Assembly (NCBI RefSeq): GCF_010093595.1
Contig: NW_022985456.1
Location: 332,104 to 396,103, forward strand
Reading direction: 5' to 3'
DNA length: 64,000 nucleotides
Origin: Mytilinidion resinicola
Taxonomy: Eukaryota; Ascomycota; Dothideomycetes; Mytilinidiales; Mytilinidiaceae
The notes beneath the pieces were generated by a model. The model saw only the letters and a program-made list of their open reading frames with translations. It ran no database searches and was not told the origin of the DNA. Below are positions 1-9,621 of this stretch, piece after piece. Both the position numbers and the translations under genes were made by a program. Each line of letters opens with the position of its first letter. Position 1 is the first letter of the stretch.

Positions 1-157
1 TTCCGCCGTGTAACTCGGTGATTAGAAAGGAAAGGGCTGGCTTCTGCCCACCCGGGGGGGGGGGGCGGGCTCCGTCGTGTCTGTGAGGTTGGAGGCGTTT
101 TGTCGTCACCTGCAAAAGTACGCAAGCAACGTTCACAGCTTTGGGGTGAATAGGATG

Positions 158-198
158 GCATACCGCATACCGCATACCGCAAACCGCAAACCGCAACC
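158..198. repeat. 7-bp tandem repeat (ataccgc/aaaccgc)
   Basis: Three copies of ataccgc are followed by two of aaaccgc and a partial copy. This is a simple short tandem repeat with no sign of a coding role. Confidence 0.8.
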
Positions 199-563
199 GG
201 GAATGGTTGGGCTTCGTTCAGGGCTCAAGGCTGACGGTGGCGTGCGTCTAGGGCGTGAGTAGCATACCGCAAGCCCCCCGAGGTGGGAAAGTTGGGTTTC
301 CCACACCGCATTTTTGTCAAATGCCCTTGCTTGACGGAGGCATTTCCAGAGCCCAGCCAGCCCCAGACCAGCTGCCGAGCCGGGGGGGGGGAGGGGGCGT
401 TTTGGGCGCGTTGCATGATGGGCAGCCCGGCTCGCCGGCTCGCCGAAGGGGTAGACTTAGCGGCGAAAGGGGAACAGTTAGCGGCCGAGATGGGCATCAA
501 TGACGGCTGCTGGGGGTTCTGAGGGACTCGGCGCGTAGGTATCGCCCATCGAGGCCAGGGGAC

Positions 564-680
564 TAGAGCATATCTACTGTATGTACCCTGCTTTTAGAGC
601 ATATCTATTGTGCCCCTGCTTTCAGAGCGTATCTGCTGTACCCTGCTTTGTAGAGCATGTCTACTGTACCCTCTTTTTTG
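564..680. repeat. Imperfect ~27-31 bp tandem repeat, four units
   Basis: The pattern 'agagcatatct-n-ctgt...ccctgcttt' recurs four times (starting near 564, 595, 623 and 650) with substitutions and small indels between units. It is a decayed minisatellite in non-coding DNA. Confidence 0.75.
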
Positions 681-3600
681 CGGCGTGAGGACGGATGCAG
701 GTGCGTGTGCAGTAGATACATGGATGGCTATGCATGCTGATCTGCCGCGCTTTTGTGCCGCTGCAGAGTGGTGTATCTGAAACAAGTGGGGACGGGGCTG
801 CGGACGGAGAAGACTGCGCAGCGGACGATGCCATGCGGACGCTGTGGAGAGTGCGTCTTTGCGTACGTGGGAGAGTTGAGACATGGCTGCAGACGGAGTA
901 AACTGCGCAGCGAACTATGAACTATGCTATGTGGACGCTTCAGCGAGTCTTGGAAGGGAGTGGGGCTTTGCGGCGTTGGAGAGGTGGTGTGGAGAAGAGG
1001 TTCGTCTAGAGAAAGCTACGTTAGAGTGTGTCGAAAGCAGCAACGCCAATCACACCATTTCCCGATTCTCAGGTCGAGGAGCCGGATGGGGGAATTGAGC
1101 TGAGCTGGATCGGCGGGGTGCGCGTTGAAGCGTGGAATGTCGTTATCTGTGGTCAGAGTAGACAGTCTGATGCTAGGTATTTCGCAACCTCGTCACGGAC
1201 ACTATCCATGGCCTGGCCATCGCGCGCGCTGTTTCATGATGGCTCGAAGCAGGTTTATCGAAGAATAGTCGTTGCTAGCGGTGCTTCGCGGCCTATAGAT
1301 AACACTATCCGGATCCCAGTCGATATGCGATGGGTGCGTGCAGTCCGGCTTCTTCCCTCTCGCCCTCGTGATCGCGTCTCCTCATCCGAACTCACGATAA
1401 GATGATCCCAGCGAAGCCTTCTTTCAACCCTCGAGGCTGCCCGCAGCTCAGCCATCCAGCAGCAACAGCCGCGGGCGAGAACGTGGACGCCCGGCTGCCC
1501 CAACGCATGAAGTGGTGATGGAGGTGGCCCGTGGTGGATGGGCGGCAGGGATGCGCGTCGGCTTGATGCCAGATTGTCGACATTGACCCTTCCCCGCAAT
1601 CCTGCACGAGCGTCCCAGAGCAGCGCCGTGATAGGGTCCCGCGTGCAAGCCACCACGTGTGGTGTGGGTGGCTGACAGGCCGCGGCGCGGGAGTGGTGTG
1701 GTGGAGCGCGGTGTGAACGGTGAGGGTGGAATAGAAGGGGGGTTGCGCTTCTGTTCCATCTGCAGCCGCGTAAGCCGAGGCAAGGCATGGTTTGTTGATG
1801 TAGTGAGAGCGTGAGAGTGTGCTTTACGAGACACAGGCCGGTGAGGGAATCGAATGGGGGACTACGGAGTCGACTCCTCAGTGAGTGAGTGAGTGCGAGC
1901 AAGAGCAGGCTTTCGGGATAGTCGGAGACTACACATCAGCACTGCTTCGTGTGTGGCGAAGCGGACGCGATACTGCTCGAAGAAGACGCGATTTTCCTGT
2001 CTCAAGACCAAAAGCAGACGTTGACTGTCTCATCGTTCCGCGGGGCGTCGACCTAGAAGCAACTCCGGCACGCCCGCCGTCCGGACGTAGCATCCTTCGA
2101 TGCAAGATCAATACGCCGTGCATGCGGATCGCGAGATTGACGACGCACGACACGGGAGAATTGGAATAGCGGAGAGAGAGACACGTGAGAGGGTTGCTAG
2201 AGGAGGGCAGCAGGGAACCAGGAATACGAGCTTCCGCCATTGGCATCCGTATCGAAGGCTGCAGAGCAAGGGTCTCGAATCCTGCGAACCAACTTCGCTA
2301 ACACCATCTTTAGGCTTTCATCCATTCACGCATGTGCTCCCTCCAACATGCGGCGCGACGGGCGTAGGCGACTTCCGCCACCCCAGCCTCGTAGGGCCGC
2401 AGCCTGTCTCGAGAGAACGCCGCTATGGCTGCTGGGGGAGCCTCGTAGGGCTGCATGCGAGACAGCTGACACGCCTCGAAGCGATGCCTGCGAGCATACT
2501 TCCGTCACACGTTCGAGAAGAGAGCTCTGGCCACCGAGTCTTGGAGACGCCAACGACTCGTGTTTCTGCCTAGGGCCGTTATGCGAACAGGTGATGGATG
2601 TTTCGGCGGAGGGGAAAGGAACTGGGCAGTGAGTAGGGAGTCGGGTATGCTGACCTTTTGATTAGAAACATTGGCCGGTTTCTCGACGGATGCGCTGCGG
2701 AATCAGAGCCCTGGTCTATTGGCAGTACCGAGCGTTCCGCGGTCGTACGCTTGGGGATCGATGGAAGGCAGTTCGCATGAAGAAAACAGGCCACAGCCAC
2801 TCTCACCCCCTAGACCCGATGTCAATGCACACAGTGATTGCACATCTGCATAGGATGTAGATATTCGAATCAAGCAGCTTACTCTTCTCATCAGACAGTC
2901 TCAACTAGGCTTCCAAATCCCGAGTTTCCCGCCGCAAAAGTCACCCAAACCCCTTATAGGCTCTACAGAAAGACAAGCCCCTTACTCGACGTCAAGAATA
3001 AGATGCAAGACGTGCGTCAGGCCTCCAAGAGGCTTACCACCGACAGATCGGTAAGAAATCCAAAGAGAAACCACGCCAATGCCTTCACTTTGTCTACACG
3101 ATACCAAAATAGTCACATTTTACTTACATTCCTCTTCATGCACTATTCCTTTCCTATCACCCCTTATTCCGATCCCTCATCAACAATCAAATATGCTTTA
3201 AGATATGTCACCCGCATCACCATCTCACGCACTCTCTTCTCCACCCCCTGCGTATGCATAACCGTTGTTACCCGAGCCTCACCGATCAGCCAGCCCTACG
3301 CTCCGCATTTGAGGTCTGCGTCAGCCCTATGGCTATTTTCTTAACTGTCAGCCCTACGAGCTTACTATCCTGTCATCATCCATGCCCATGCAGCTCATTA
3401 AGTCGTAGCGAGGTCGGATCCATGCAGATGGTAATATCAAGGCTTTCCTTTTTAGTCGTTTTCAGAAACCTAGTCCGACCTCACTTGATCTTTCCTCTGG
3501 TAGGGGTGCGGATGTGATGGTGTACCAGTCATCTGGCAGATTGATGTCAGTAACAATGGTAAGGCCTGCTGAGTTGATGCTGACGTCTGAATGCGCGGCT

Positions 3601-4107
3601 TTGCTGGGTATCGTTGCTTGTGGGTGGGATTCGGAGGCATGTGAGAAATGCTGCTCCGAGACTTTGGGGTTCATCGCTCAGGTCTCTCCGGAACTCAGGC
3701 GAGCAACGAGTGCCTGGCTTGACAGAAACATGAGATCACCGAGCGTTGGAGAGCGATGCTTGACATTTTCTTTCGGCCCACGCCCAATCAAGTAGGGTAA
3801 GATACATCGCCGCCCCCTTTTTTCATACCTCAAAAGCTCTCCTATTCACTTCTTCAATCAATAGTAGTCAAAACTAACATACCCTGTCCACATTCATCTA
3901 CTTTAATATTGCTTCATTTCACGACGTTCGCGTGATATTCCATTTCCAACTCACTGGACACCCTTGTAGACTCAACCAACCTAGCCACTCTCTCATCGTC
4001 CTCTCCAATTCACCAGGTTCAAAATCTCCTACTCTCTCTCTAGCGCAAGCCACCCATTCAATCCACCGTCCAAAAAGACAAGAACGAATCAAAAGAGAAA
4101 ACAAACG

Positions 4108-4215
4108 TCCGGCACCAAGGATCGAACTTGGATCTTGAATTACACGGTCTCTGGGCCAGTGGGACTTGGATCCCCAGCAACTGTCACATATTATAGCCAA
4201 CTGAACCACACCGGA
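4108..4215 (-). pseudogene. tRNA-like element, copy 1
   Basis: Read on the minus strand, the 5' end TCCGGTG pairs with the 3' end TGCCGGA as a 7-bp acceptor stem with two G.U pairs. The T arm is perfect (CCAAG, loop TTCGATC, CTTGG) and contains a good Pol III B box. The A box is TGGTTCAGTTGG. The stretch between D arm and T arm is about 35 nt too long for an intronless tRNA, and I could not build a 5-bp anticodon stem with T at position 33. It is therefore either a damaged intron-containing tRNA gene or a tRNA-derived repeat. I assign no anticodon. Confidence 0.45.
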
Positions 4216-4408
4216 TTGGATCTTGGACTTACAGGTGCCACGAATTCACGGTATTATGTAGCGTTGTTTTGATGTTTTGCGGACAGCAGCTGACCTGCCC
4301 TGCTTCAAAGATACATTCACCCCTTTCGCTTTAACTATTTCCTTCGACACCGCGCTTTTACTTCTTCACCTAACCACCGCGCGAGCAAAAAGAATGAGGC
4401 AGAGTATG

Positions 4409-4548
4409 TCCGGCGTCAAGGATCGAACTTGGGTCTTGTCACGACCATCGGCCTGCGTGGCACATCAGCTCACAGATTGACTGCCAAACAGATTGCCACA
4501 CAGATTGAATGTGCCGTAAGATATTATAGCCAACTAAACCACACCGGA
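4409..4548 (-). pseudogene. tRNA-like element, copy 2
   Basis: This is a diverged duplicate of the element 200 bp to its left. The acceptor stem is TCCGGTG/CGCCGGA, the A box TGGTTTAGTTGG and the B box GTTCGATCC. The T stem has decayed (CCAAG/CTTGA). The interior is enlarged by three imperfect 'acagattg' units near 4470-4510. The flank beyond the 5' end of both copies is also shared: the 'cggtattatgtagcg' stretches at about 4250 and 4579. The duplicated unit is thus larger than the tRNA-like core. Possible anticodon-stem remnants TCTT/AAGA are visible. Confidence 0.4.
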
Positions 4549-4743
4549 TTTGATTCTAATGTTGAAGATGCCATGAAGAGACGGTATTATGTAGCGGTGT
4601 TTCGACGTTTTGCGGAGACCTCTTGACTCCTCACGACGTCAAGCAATGCATTCTCGGATGCCAAACAATTTATTAAAACCGTAGATGCTAATCTCCATAG
4701 GACTACTAACGGGCGAAGTAGTCTCGATACGTCCTGCCGTCCT

Positions 4744-4781
4744 GGTCCCACATCTGGGTTTTGGTCCCACATCTGGGTTTT
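4744..4781. repeat. Exact 19-bp direct repeat, two copies
   Basis: The unit ggtcccacatctgggtttt occurs twice head-to-tail without mismatch, just beyond the C-terminal end of the GMC oxidoreductase relic. It is a recent small duplication. Confidence 0.9.
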
Positions 4782-4805
4782 GATAGATGATAATTCACCC
4801 GTACC

Positions 4806-5745
4806 TCAACTCCCTTCTAGAATTGACTTGGCGATCTTCTCAGCGAACATATCTGGTCGCTCGTCAATGTTGGATCTCACATAGGACGGGAATTCCGATG
4901 GAGAACGTTGAGAACACTCACAAGTAGAAGACATAGGATGCCCAAGGGGGCCAGCTGGGAAGGCGCCGGTATCCACAACGCGAAGCCCCGTAACGCCATC
5001 GACCTGGGCCCGGAATTCAACTACGGCTGACTTGTTCACTCGTAGGACCCATCTTGCCTATACGTGGACACATCACTGAATTTGCTACAGCGATGCCAGC
5101 GCATGGAAAAGAACATACAAGTCGAAGTGCCATGAAAAATGAAACTTCCGTGCTCTTTTATATATCCCAAAACGTCGTTCTAGCTAGTAATATTGAGGCG
5201 TGGAAGAACTTCCGCTGTGATAGTGCCCCAATGAGAGGAAATCTGGCGGAGTCGCCGAAATGCCGCAACAGCTTGTTTCGACATCCGCGTTCTCCGCCAG
5301 CCACTTTGGATTGATGATCGGTGGGTTGAAAACGTCTGCACTGGAAATGGACATGTTGCCCTTCGACTGGGTGGCTAATAGCACAGCGGCAAGCACGACG
5401 AAGTTGTCTGTTGGCGTAACCTGGACGAAGTCAATTGGTATGTTAGAAAGAGGGAGATATTCGGCCAAGGTCGAGTTGCTAAAGTTTTCCGCTGAGAGCC
5501 GGTGAGTTTCTCGAATGCTGAAGCTGGTCAACGACAGGTTTGAATATGATCTTCATGGTGCTCTTACTGATGCCCTGGCCGGCCCCGAAACCAGAAAGAG
5601 GACCCGATCTGTTATCTAGATATTCAGACAGCGCAGTCTCGACGACCTCAGGGTTGCCAATCTGAAACTGCGTATTGGTGGTGACGTTGAGATTGAGGAA
5701 AAAGCGACTCCTACAACTAAGTGAGCAAGTCTTCTCTTGACCCAA
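4806..5745 (-). pseudogene. GMC oxidoreductase relic (C-terminal part)
   Basis: Three minus-strand frames in the expected order carry pieces of a glucose-methanol-choline oxidoreductase. Frame 5745-5479 includes NTQFQIGNPEVVETALSEYL and GPLSGFGAG. Frame 5531-5184 includes FVVLAAVLLATQSKGNMSIS and NPPIINPKWLAENAD, the conserved substrate-domain block. Frame 5039-4806 includes VTGLRVVDTGAFPAGPLGHP and MFAEKIAKSI, the C-terminal signature. A KMG remnant just before the last piece is in another frame. The FAD-binding N-terminal half with GxGxxG is missing, and at least two frameshifts separate the pieces. In family members these blocks form the C-terminal substrate and active-site region. This copy cannot make a working enzyme. 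Confidence 0.75.
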
Positions 5746-5805
5746 TCGAAGGGTACTAGTTACTCATACATACCCATAAATTCCGTTACGCTCCAGGGAG
5801 GCTAG

Positions 5806-6090
5806 CTAAAACATCGATGCCGTGCTGCTAAAGCGTCCCAGCGGGACCAGGTGCGAAAAAGAGGATACCACATAACACTGACCTACTCGATCCTGCAAAC
5901 CCGTTATTGTCTGCAGCAAATTGGCTTTTGTCGGCCTCTGAGTCTGGCTATAGACGCAACTCTCCCCAGCACGGCAGCACCTGTCGCACGCAGGCTGTTT
6001 CTCCATCGCACCGCACTTTGCGGTCCGGCATAGCTTGCACGCAATGCGCCATGAGCCACTCATGGTCATCCAAACAGTTGCGGGAGACAA
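5806..6090 (-). pseudogene. Zn2Cys6 transcription factor relic (DNA-binding exon)
   Basis: The minus strand encodes ACKLCRTAKCG, then QPACDRCCRAGESCVYS and a linker beginning QTQRPTKANLLQ. This is a fungal binuclear zinc-cluster domain in which the first loop is two residues too short. The neighbouring frame (5948-6238) supplies the missing text, PDRKVRCDGE. The ancestral domain is therefore split by a one-base loss and a nearby one-base gain. After the linker comes a plausible splice donor (GTCAGT), but no downstream regulator body is recognisable. It lies immediately upstream of the GMC relic on the same strand, which suggests a decayed regulated accessory locus. Confidence 0.65.
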
Positions 6091-6249
6091 CAGCCGTCAC
6101 ATTTTTCTTGTCCATACGATGTAGATACAAGAATTCGCAAACCCGTATCAAGCAGCACTTCCTGCCGACGCCCAGCGCAAAAAGCGGGGCTCGGAGGTCT
6201 CCAAGCAGCGTCTCATGCATCCCAGCCAGGCGCGGCATATCCTACTCGG

Positions 6250-7560
6250 GACCCGCCAGATTGTGAGCCACGCTTATGTTTGAGACTCCTAGATTCGTTA
6301 TTTTGACCGGTGTCTGTATGTCCTTATACTCGTATGCTTAAAGCCACCACCGAGGGGAATCGGCAAGCGATGGTCGTTCTAGTCACGTGATACTTTCGCG
6401 AACGTGGGGAGGCTTTGCGCGCGGATAAGGCGGTCCTGGCGATACCTGACTGTTTTCGTAGTAAGGGAGGTGCTGAACTGCTGTAGATGCTTGAATTGAC
6501 AAGGTTTGTGGGAAAAAAAAACACCACACACCTAACAAACGCAATCATTGGAATCCAACCACAATAGCCACAAATACCGGTCGAAATCTACTCTCCTTAA
6601 GCTACGGAATAGAACTATCGCTTAAACAAAAGTCTCCGGACGCGTTCTAAGCGTTATTTGCCAATGCTGTTATAGGAAGCTAATTCTACCCATCCACGCA
6701 TAACCCCCTATTATAAGATCTCTCCTATACTTTTGCATATACTATAGCCACATTGGAACTAAGGATATAAGGCTGTTAGGTAGATATAGGATAGTGTAGA
6801 CCTAGAAACCTGACAGTTATAAAGCATAGCGCTGGCGCAACTGGAAGGGCTAGGTCTACCGCACCACCGCACACCGCAGTCTTAGTGGATCCAGCACTCT
6901 GCGCTAAGTAGAGGAACTGGCCGCTTTAGTGTAAAACATAGATAATCCGATATATCTATAAGGACATCTGCTGGCTAATAGCAGGCGCACCAGACACATA
7001 TTAGGGCTATAACCTAGGGAATCACCACATCTACAGGAAATACTTGGGAGGAAGAGGGAGGAATGGGCTTATACAGGTGGCAGTTTTCCTTTGGATACTG
7101 AAAGGTTTTTTCCTGCTACTGTATTTTTGTTGTTGTCATTGTAATTCCTGTAGATGGATCCTACACCTGGGGGTTTTGGACCCCCAGGCAGCCGGAGAGG
7201 GCTTCTGCGCCCTCTGGTAGAACGGCCACGCGGCGTGCGCCTTCGGCGGTCTACATCCGCAAAATGAAAGAACCAACCAACCAACCGACGAGATTTGTGA
7301 TGCTCATGTCCGCGCGCTGGGGTGGAGGTCGGAACAAAGACGCAGGCGATGAATGCTAACGCCATATCTCGTTAGCCATCGACGCTAGTGACCATACCAC
7401 CGGGAGAAATGGGTTAACGAGACGCCGACATCTAACTATTTACCGCACGGCAGTCCTCAGCTCTAACCCAACGACATTATCACATCTCGCATCTACTCTC
7501 TAGCCTTTGCGAGAGCGACTTTTCTTCGATTAATCACTCTTATCCCTTCCTCTTACCGTT
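6250..7560. other. Intergenic, TA-rich stretch then structured DNA
   Basis: About 6600-7060 is visibly richer in A/T and TA steps than the flanks, has no usable frame, and resembles a mutated repeat, though no transposon motif survives. A GC-rich foldback segment follows (separate entry). The last 200 bp are the pyrimidine-rich leader of the dehydrogenase gene at 7568. Confidence 0.45.
7149..7255. repeat. Compact multi-hairpin element
   Basis: Several perfect inverted repeats lie within about 105 bp. They are cctgggggt/acccccagg (7166-7188, 5-nt loop), agagggc/gccctct (7196-7215, 6-nt loop), cacgc/gcgtg and cgcc/ggcg (7226-7248). The whole is enclosed by tgtaga/tctaca at 7149 and 7250. It could be a structured RNA, a foldback element or a chance GC cluster. 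No coding frame explains it. Confidence 0.55.
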
Positions 7561-7567
7561 ATTTATC

Positions 7568-8506
7568 ATGAACATTGGCAAGAAGTCGATACCCTTCAAG
7601 CCCGAGCAAGACATCCCTCCGCTCGATGGCAAGGTGATCCTGATTACGGGCGGAAATATCGGCCTGGGAAAGCAGTGCGTGCTAGAGTACGCGCGCCACA
7701 ACCCCGCCCAAATCTGGCTGGCCGCACGCAGTCTCGACAAGGCGGCAGCAGCAGTCGCAGAAATCCAGCAGCAGCTCCCCAACCCAGCGCCTATCAAGCT
7801 TCTCGAACTTGATCTATCATCCCTCGCATCAGTGCAGACGGCCGCCCGCACGTTCTCCGCCGCATCAGCGCGCCTGGACATCCTCATGCTCAATGCCGGC
7901 ATCATGGCCGCGCCGCCCGGCCTCACCACCGACGGCTACGAGCTGCAGTGGGGCACCAACTACGTCGGCCACGCGCTGCTGGCGAAGCTGCTGCTGCCCG
8001 TGCTGGACACGACTGCGCGCAGCAAGCCCGGCGCCGACGTGCGCGTCATCACGCTGTCGTCGCACGGCCACTCGCTGGCGCCAAAGCCCGAGGGCATCCG
8101 GTTCGACACTCTGCGCACGCCGGCCGACGCGCTGGGGCCGTACGGCCGCTACGGCCAGAGCAAGCTCGCCGCGATCCTCTGGGCGCGGCAGATGGCGCAG
8201 CGGTACCCGCAGTTCACCGTGACCTCGATCCATCCGGGCGTGGTGAGGACGAACTTGATGAATAATGCGACGGGCTCGCCGTTGGTCGTGCGGCTTTTGG
8301 GCAAGGTTGCGAACTGGGTCGTCACGCCGGTGGAGCAGGGGGCGCGGAATCAGCTCTGGGCGTCGGTGGCGGAGGGTGTGGAGTCCGGCGAGTATTATGA
8401 GCCGGTTGGGATAGGGGGCACAGCGACGGCGTTTGGAAAGGACGAGAAGCTGGCGCAGAAGCTCTGGGACTGGACGGAGAAGGAACTCGAAGGATACACT
8501 GCTTGA
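7568..8506 (+). CDS. Short-chain dehydrogenase/reductase, retinol-dehydrogenase-like
   Basis: A single-exon protein of 312 residues. It has the classical SDR pattern: a Rossmann glycine motif TGGNIGLG at about 27-34, an LNAGI block near 105, a catalytic Ser in the TLSSHGH block and YGQSK with Tyr195 and Lys199. This is the architecture of NAD(P)-dependent oxidoreductases of the WW-domain oxidoreductase/retinol dehydrogenase type. The substrate cannot be read from the sequence. The ATG at 7568 follows a pyrimidine-rich leader and precedes a typical N-terminal extension before the first beta strand. No membrane anchor or signal peptide is evident. The gene stands alone between repeat-rich DNA and PEX20. 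Confidence 0.9.
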   Translation: MNIGKKSIPFKPEQDIPPLDGKVILITGGNIGLGKQCVLEYARHNPAQIWLAARSLDKAAAAVAEIQQQLPNPAPIKLLELDLSSLASVQTAARTFSAASARLDILMLNAGIMAAPPGLTTDGYELQWGTNYVGHALLAKLLLPVLDTTARSKPGADVRVITLSSHGHSLAPKPEGIRFDTLRTPADALGPYGRYGQSKLAAILWARQMAQRYPQFTVTSIHPGVVRTNLMNNATGSPLVVRLLGKVANWVVTPVEQGARNQLWASVAEGVESGEYYEPVGIGGTATAFGKDEKLAQKLWDWTEKELEGYTA

Positions 8507-9621
8507 TTTTGGTTTCAGGTCCAGGAACTCTTTTTGAAATGTGGATTTTCTATGCAGCAGTTCGCGGTTGAGGGAGCATATTAGATCCTTACCTTGAAGC
8601 ATAGTCCTGGACGAGTTTTCGGGTGGCGGGAATATTGGGTTTCTTCTTGATTAGAGGCTGAGAAGGCGACCTAGAAGCAGTATCGGATTATCGTCCAACT
8701 TCGTGCATGCATACCTCCAACACATGGTGTATGGCAGACTAGGGGAGCTTATTCCCTCCATGCTAATATGAAGGCATGCCGACAAGTATTGTGATGGTGA
8801 TTATGATGGGTGAAGAGAAATAAGGCTCCAGGGCAGCTATTCAGTAAGGTGAGCGACGGACAGGCCGTGGTGAATGTGACTCTATCATTACGTGTTACAC
8901 CCAAGGAGGCGGTGTTCAGCAACGCGCACCAGACAACCATTCCTGAATAGAAATCAAAGCGCCCAGGGCAGGCTTGAACTAGTTCAGATGTCCGTGTATC
9001 TATACCTAGTGACTGTATCAAGTACCGCGCACGCAGTATCGCCTCGGCCCTCCCATACGCACCTCGCAGGGGAACTGCTACCTGTACTCGGTCGTCCATT
9101 GCAAGAGATGTCGTGAAGTCACATCTCGTCCTTGCTCCTGCTCGACTCTTTTGAGACAGTAGCTATACAGGCTCGCTACTATACCACGCAACCTTTAGTT
9201 AAAGGGAGGTGAAGGATAGTTGGTGACTTGTGGATTGTACCCATTCTTGTGGGCATCCATGATTAGGTCGTGGAGGTCGCCCAACATGTTGATATCGGAC
9301 GTGTTGTATTCATGAAGATGACCTTCAGCTCGGCGTCAGTATTCTCATCTTCGTATCGACTCGAGCTGCCGGTTCAGACAAGCTGGCCATCGCGGCGGAA
9401 GAAGCATCCATTGGCGAAGGATGAGGAAGCCTTCACATTTGATATCGACGACAGGGAGAAACTGTCCGGGATAGCATCTGTAAGGTCAATCGTCAGTCTG
9501 GCTGATGAATATAATGCCGTCGTTTGGAAGATGTTAGGTGCTCGATGGACGTACCAAGACTGTTCTGAATCCCGTTCTGTCGTTCCGCAAATAGACTTGC
9601 GGTATAGAACGGTGCCGCATG
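8507..9621. other. Intergenic between two 3' ends
   Basis: The convergent 3' ends of the SDR and PEX20 face each other here. Frames up to about 130 residues exist on both strands (for example 8749-9099 minus and 9270-9668 plus) but show no motif or homology I recognise. A further 3' exon of PEX20 in the last 300 bp is possible but not demonstrated. Confidence 0.5.

Larger units (their letters stand above)
1..4107. other. Gene-poor left end, no supported gene
   Basis: Short overlapping open frames occur on both strands, but none shows a domain, a motif or a believable exon chain. The longest, on the minus strand at 1255-1902, is rich in Arg, His and Pro, which is typical of out-of-frame GC-rich DNA. 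A poly-G run lies at about 54-66 and G runs at about 383-397. Two short tandem repeats are listed separately. I see no transposase or reverse-transcriptase motif. Confidence 0.6.

Noticed and set aside
158..198. CRISPR-like short repeats
   Set aside because: Units of 7 bp without spacers; a simple tandem repeat in a eukaryotic context.
1255..1902. 215-codon minus-strand frame
   Set aside because: Low-complexity His/Arg/Pro content, overlapped by another 128-codon frame, no motif and no exon partners.
7865..8602. 245-codon frame opposite the SDR gene
   Set aside because: Shadow of the GC-rich SDR coding sequence. The sense frame carries all SDR motifs.
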